Below, piece after piece: positions 62,201-64,000 of a stretch of DNA of 64,000 nucleotides. Made by a program: the position numbers and the translations under genes. The notes under the pieces were generated by a model. That model saw nothing but the letters and a program-made list of their open reading frames with translations. It did not search any database and was not told where the DNA came from. Position 1 is the stretch's first letter, and each line of letters starts with the position of its first letter. This DNA comes from Phallus indusiatus (taxonomy: Eukaryota; Basidiomycota; Agaricomycetes; Phallales; Phallaceae): positions 434,001-498,000 of the forward strand of contig JAQFWX010000019.1 of the NCBI GenBank assembly GCA_027605045.1, read 5' to 3'.

Positions 62201-64000
62201 TTACTTGCGAGAAAATTCAGTTACAAACAAACAAGGTTTACTTTTTCGCCTTCTCCAAATTGCCATCTGCTGTCGATCGACGTATGCCCTAGAACAAGAA
62301 GAGCTTGACGCTTTGTTTACGGGAGACCCCGATGCGGTTAAGATATTTGTAACATCGTCCATCGCCATTCAAGACTTTTTACCTGGATCGCCCAGCAATC
62401 TTCCTTCTACACTTCAATATATCATCCAGAAAGATCTTATCCAAGCGGCCGAGGTATTCGCATATCTCGTGTCCAAACTTGAAAGGACGAAAGACTTCTC
62501 GGGATTCGAAAACGCTATCAGGGTCTACTGGGAGAGCTTCTTGTCCGAACCTGATTCATGGCGTATTATACAGGGCTGTTGGCTTTGCTGCCGAACTGCG
62601 GTCGCTAATAAGAACGACCAATCAAGATGGATGTATTATAATATTCTTGATGGTCAGCTCCTCATTGATGGCAAAAAGCTCGGCAGACTACCAAGATCCA
62701 TCCTACGGAGTCCTCTTTATAAATGGATTTTCCCCAATCGAGTAAGTTCATCTCAAGCTTCTGGATAACTTTTACTAATACAAGTGTAGCCTGTGGCAGA
62801 GATTGTCCCGTCAACACTGAAGGGTATGTCGTACCAATTGGCTCATAATGTGGACGGCACTTTCGAAGTACGTATCCATATCATGTGTTTCCACAAATAC
62901 TCTAACCTTATTTTAGGTGCATTTTGAGGAACACGGGGGTGAGGTGATAATTCGTGTTCGCGAGAACAAAAACAACGGGGCGATCTCCGAATTCGTCGAT
63001 AATAACAAGTTGCATGGAGACTTTCCTAACAAAGTCCTTCATGACACCATAATATTGTATCGTGACGTGACTGAAAATTCCCTCATTTTCTTCGAAAAGT
63101 TATCCGCAGACTGGGGAGCAGAAAACAACCCGCTGTGGGAGATGTTTTTCTCAGGAGATCCGTTGCTCCAGAGCTCATCACCCAAGCTTACGTCTCCGTC
63201 ATACCACACTCGAGATTCTTCGAAGAAACAGGTCCTATTGAGCCCTCATTCAAAATTGGCTCAAGATCTATTCTCCATTTTTAATCGACTCGAATGCTCC
63301 TCAGTGGAATTATGTGTTCTATGGGAATCCAACGGGACCTGTCACCCCCACTGTCCAACTTCTCGCGTCCTCATTACTCTACCTCGATACCTGCTAACAT
63401 TTTTCCTAAACTCTTCTGAACAACTCGAATGCAAAGAGATGCCAAATATGATAGTAGCAGGTATTCAATCCGTCGGCACGCTTATTGGTCTACAAAATCA
63501 GTTGATCTTGGAGGATGCACGGTATTCGGTAAACAAAAAGGTGCTCATTCCGTATGGGGACGTAAACTGCTGTCAACGAGATAAAGGACAAACACGTTGT
63601 TTCATTCGTCCAACTGTCGATGATAATCGTATTCGTTTATTCGTTTATGAGCTGGATCACGTTATACAACGTTTAACTTCAACGGAGACTTTGGCAAGCT
63701 TTTATTATTTGGTCTACCTCCACGCTATGACATCTTATCACATGCCGGATCCTTTGACTGGTCGAGGGGGAACAGAGCAGGCGGTATGGATGTTAAAATC
63801 AAATGCATCCTTCGCGTTCATGGAGCCTTTGAAAGATGTCGAGTGGAAGATTTTAAAGGAGAAGTTGCTTGGCATCGTGCCTGAACGTGCCTATTACCCT
63901 AGACATTTAGAGTCGATGGAAACAACAACCTGGCGGACGGATCTTCCAATTTTAGCTCAAAGCGACATTTTCGTTTCACTCGTAGATGCTATCATGGAGC
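59293..64000 (+). CDS. DUF6606/DUF3638-family giant protein, 5' part (runs off the window)
   Basis: Exons 59293-59572, 59635-62741, 62790-62867 and 62917 onward, open to the window edge; at least 1,516 residues. It begins MATDSQCLDYLIHHLFLPPQLPQEND, the N-terminal DUF6606 pattern, and continues with DVLCLHIVAQNAGVILR. Near the window end it has AMTSYHMPDPLTGRGGTEQA, which I associate with the region leading to DUF3638 in these roughly 3,000-residue fungal proteins. They are often labelled ubiquitin-hydrolase-like, but the function is not established. No membrane segment seen. Start is the first ATG of the frame. Confidence 0.9.

Overview
The window is nuclear DNA of a filamentous basidiomycete, most likely an agaricomycete. 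Nearly every gene is split by many 48-65 bp introns. Typical agaricomycete families are present: a DUF6535 membrane protein, a DUF6606/DUF3638-type giant protein, an S53 sedolisin, a chromodomain Ty3/gypsy element and lineage-specific kinase-like genes. All gene models here were spliced by hand from GT-AG sites, reading phase and agreement between paralogs.

Layout: positions 1-17,000 are an ordinary gene region. It holds a hypothetical gene, a multipass membrane protein, the TFIIF alpha subunit, two weak minus-strand candidates, the DUF6535 protein, a four-exon hypothetical gene, and an 11-exon sedolisin in which the catalytic Asp and Ser are replaced. Positions 18,550-53,690 are an expanded accessory array. 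Nine copies of one seven-exon kinase-like gene are interleaved with three copies of a five-exon small-protein gene that I do not recognise. Eight kinase-like copies look intact. One carries two nonsense codons and a 6.2 kb gypsy element with identical 398 bp LTRs and a 5 bp target duplication. A 631 bp solo LTR lies beside it. Dispersed noncoding repeats and a segmental duplication show that the array grew by local duplication.

Positions 54,000-57,750 hold two actin-family genes in tandem: a strongly diverged actin-like gene and a well-conserved actin. Both use a 6-nt microexon at the same place. A perfect 210 bp inverted repeat with 9 bp flanking direct repeats and a tRNA-like apex lies at 58.2-58.7 kb. 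The first about 1,516 codons of a DUF6606-type protein run off the right edge.

Functionally, the array is the part most likely to hold an undescribed system. Kinase-like genes keep the catalytic Lys, Asp and Asn but lack a glycine-rich loop. They sit beside small, probably beta-rich proteins whose exons match protein modules, and every kinase-like start codon has CGCGTCA/TGACGCG-like sites a short distance upstream. A shared role such as self/non-self recognition or signalling is only an inference.
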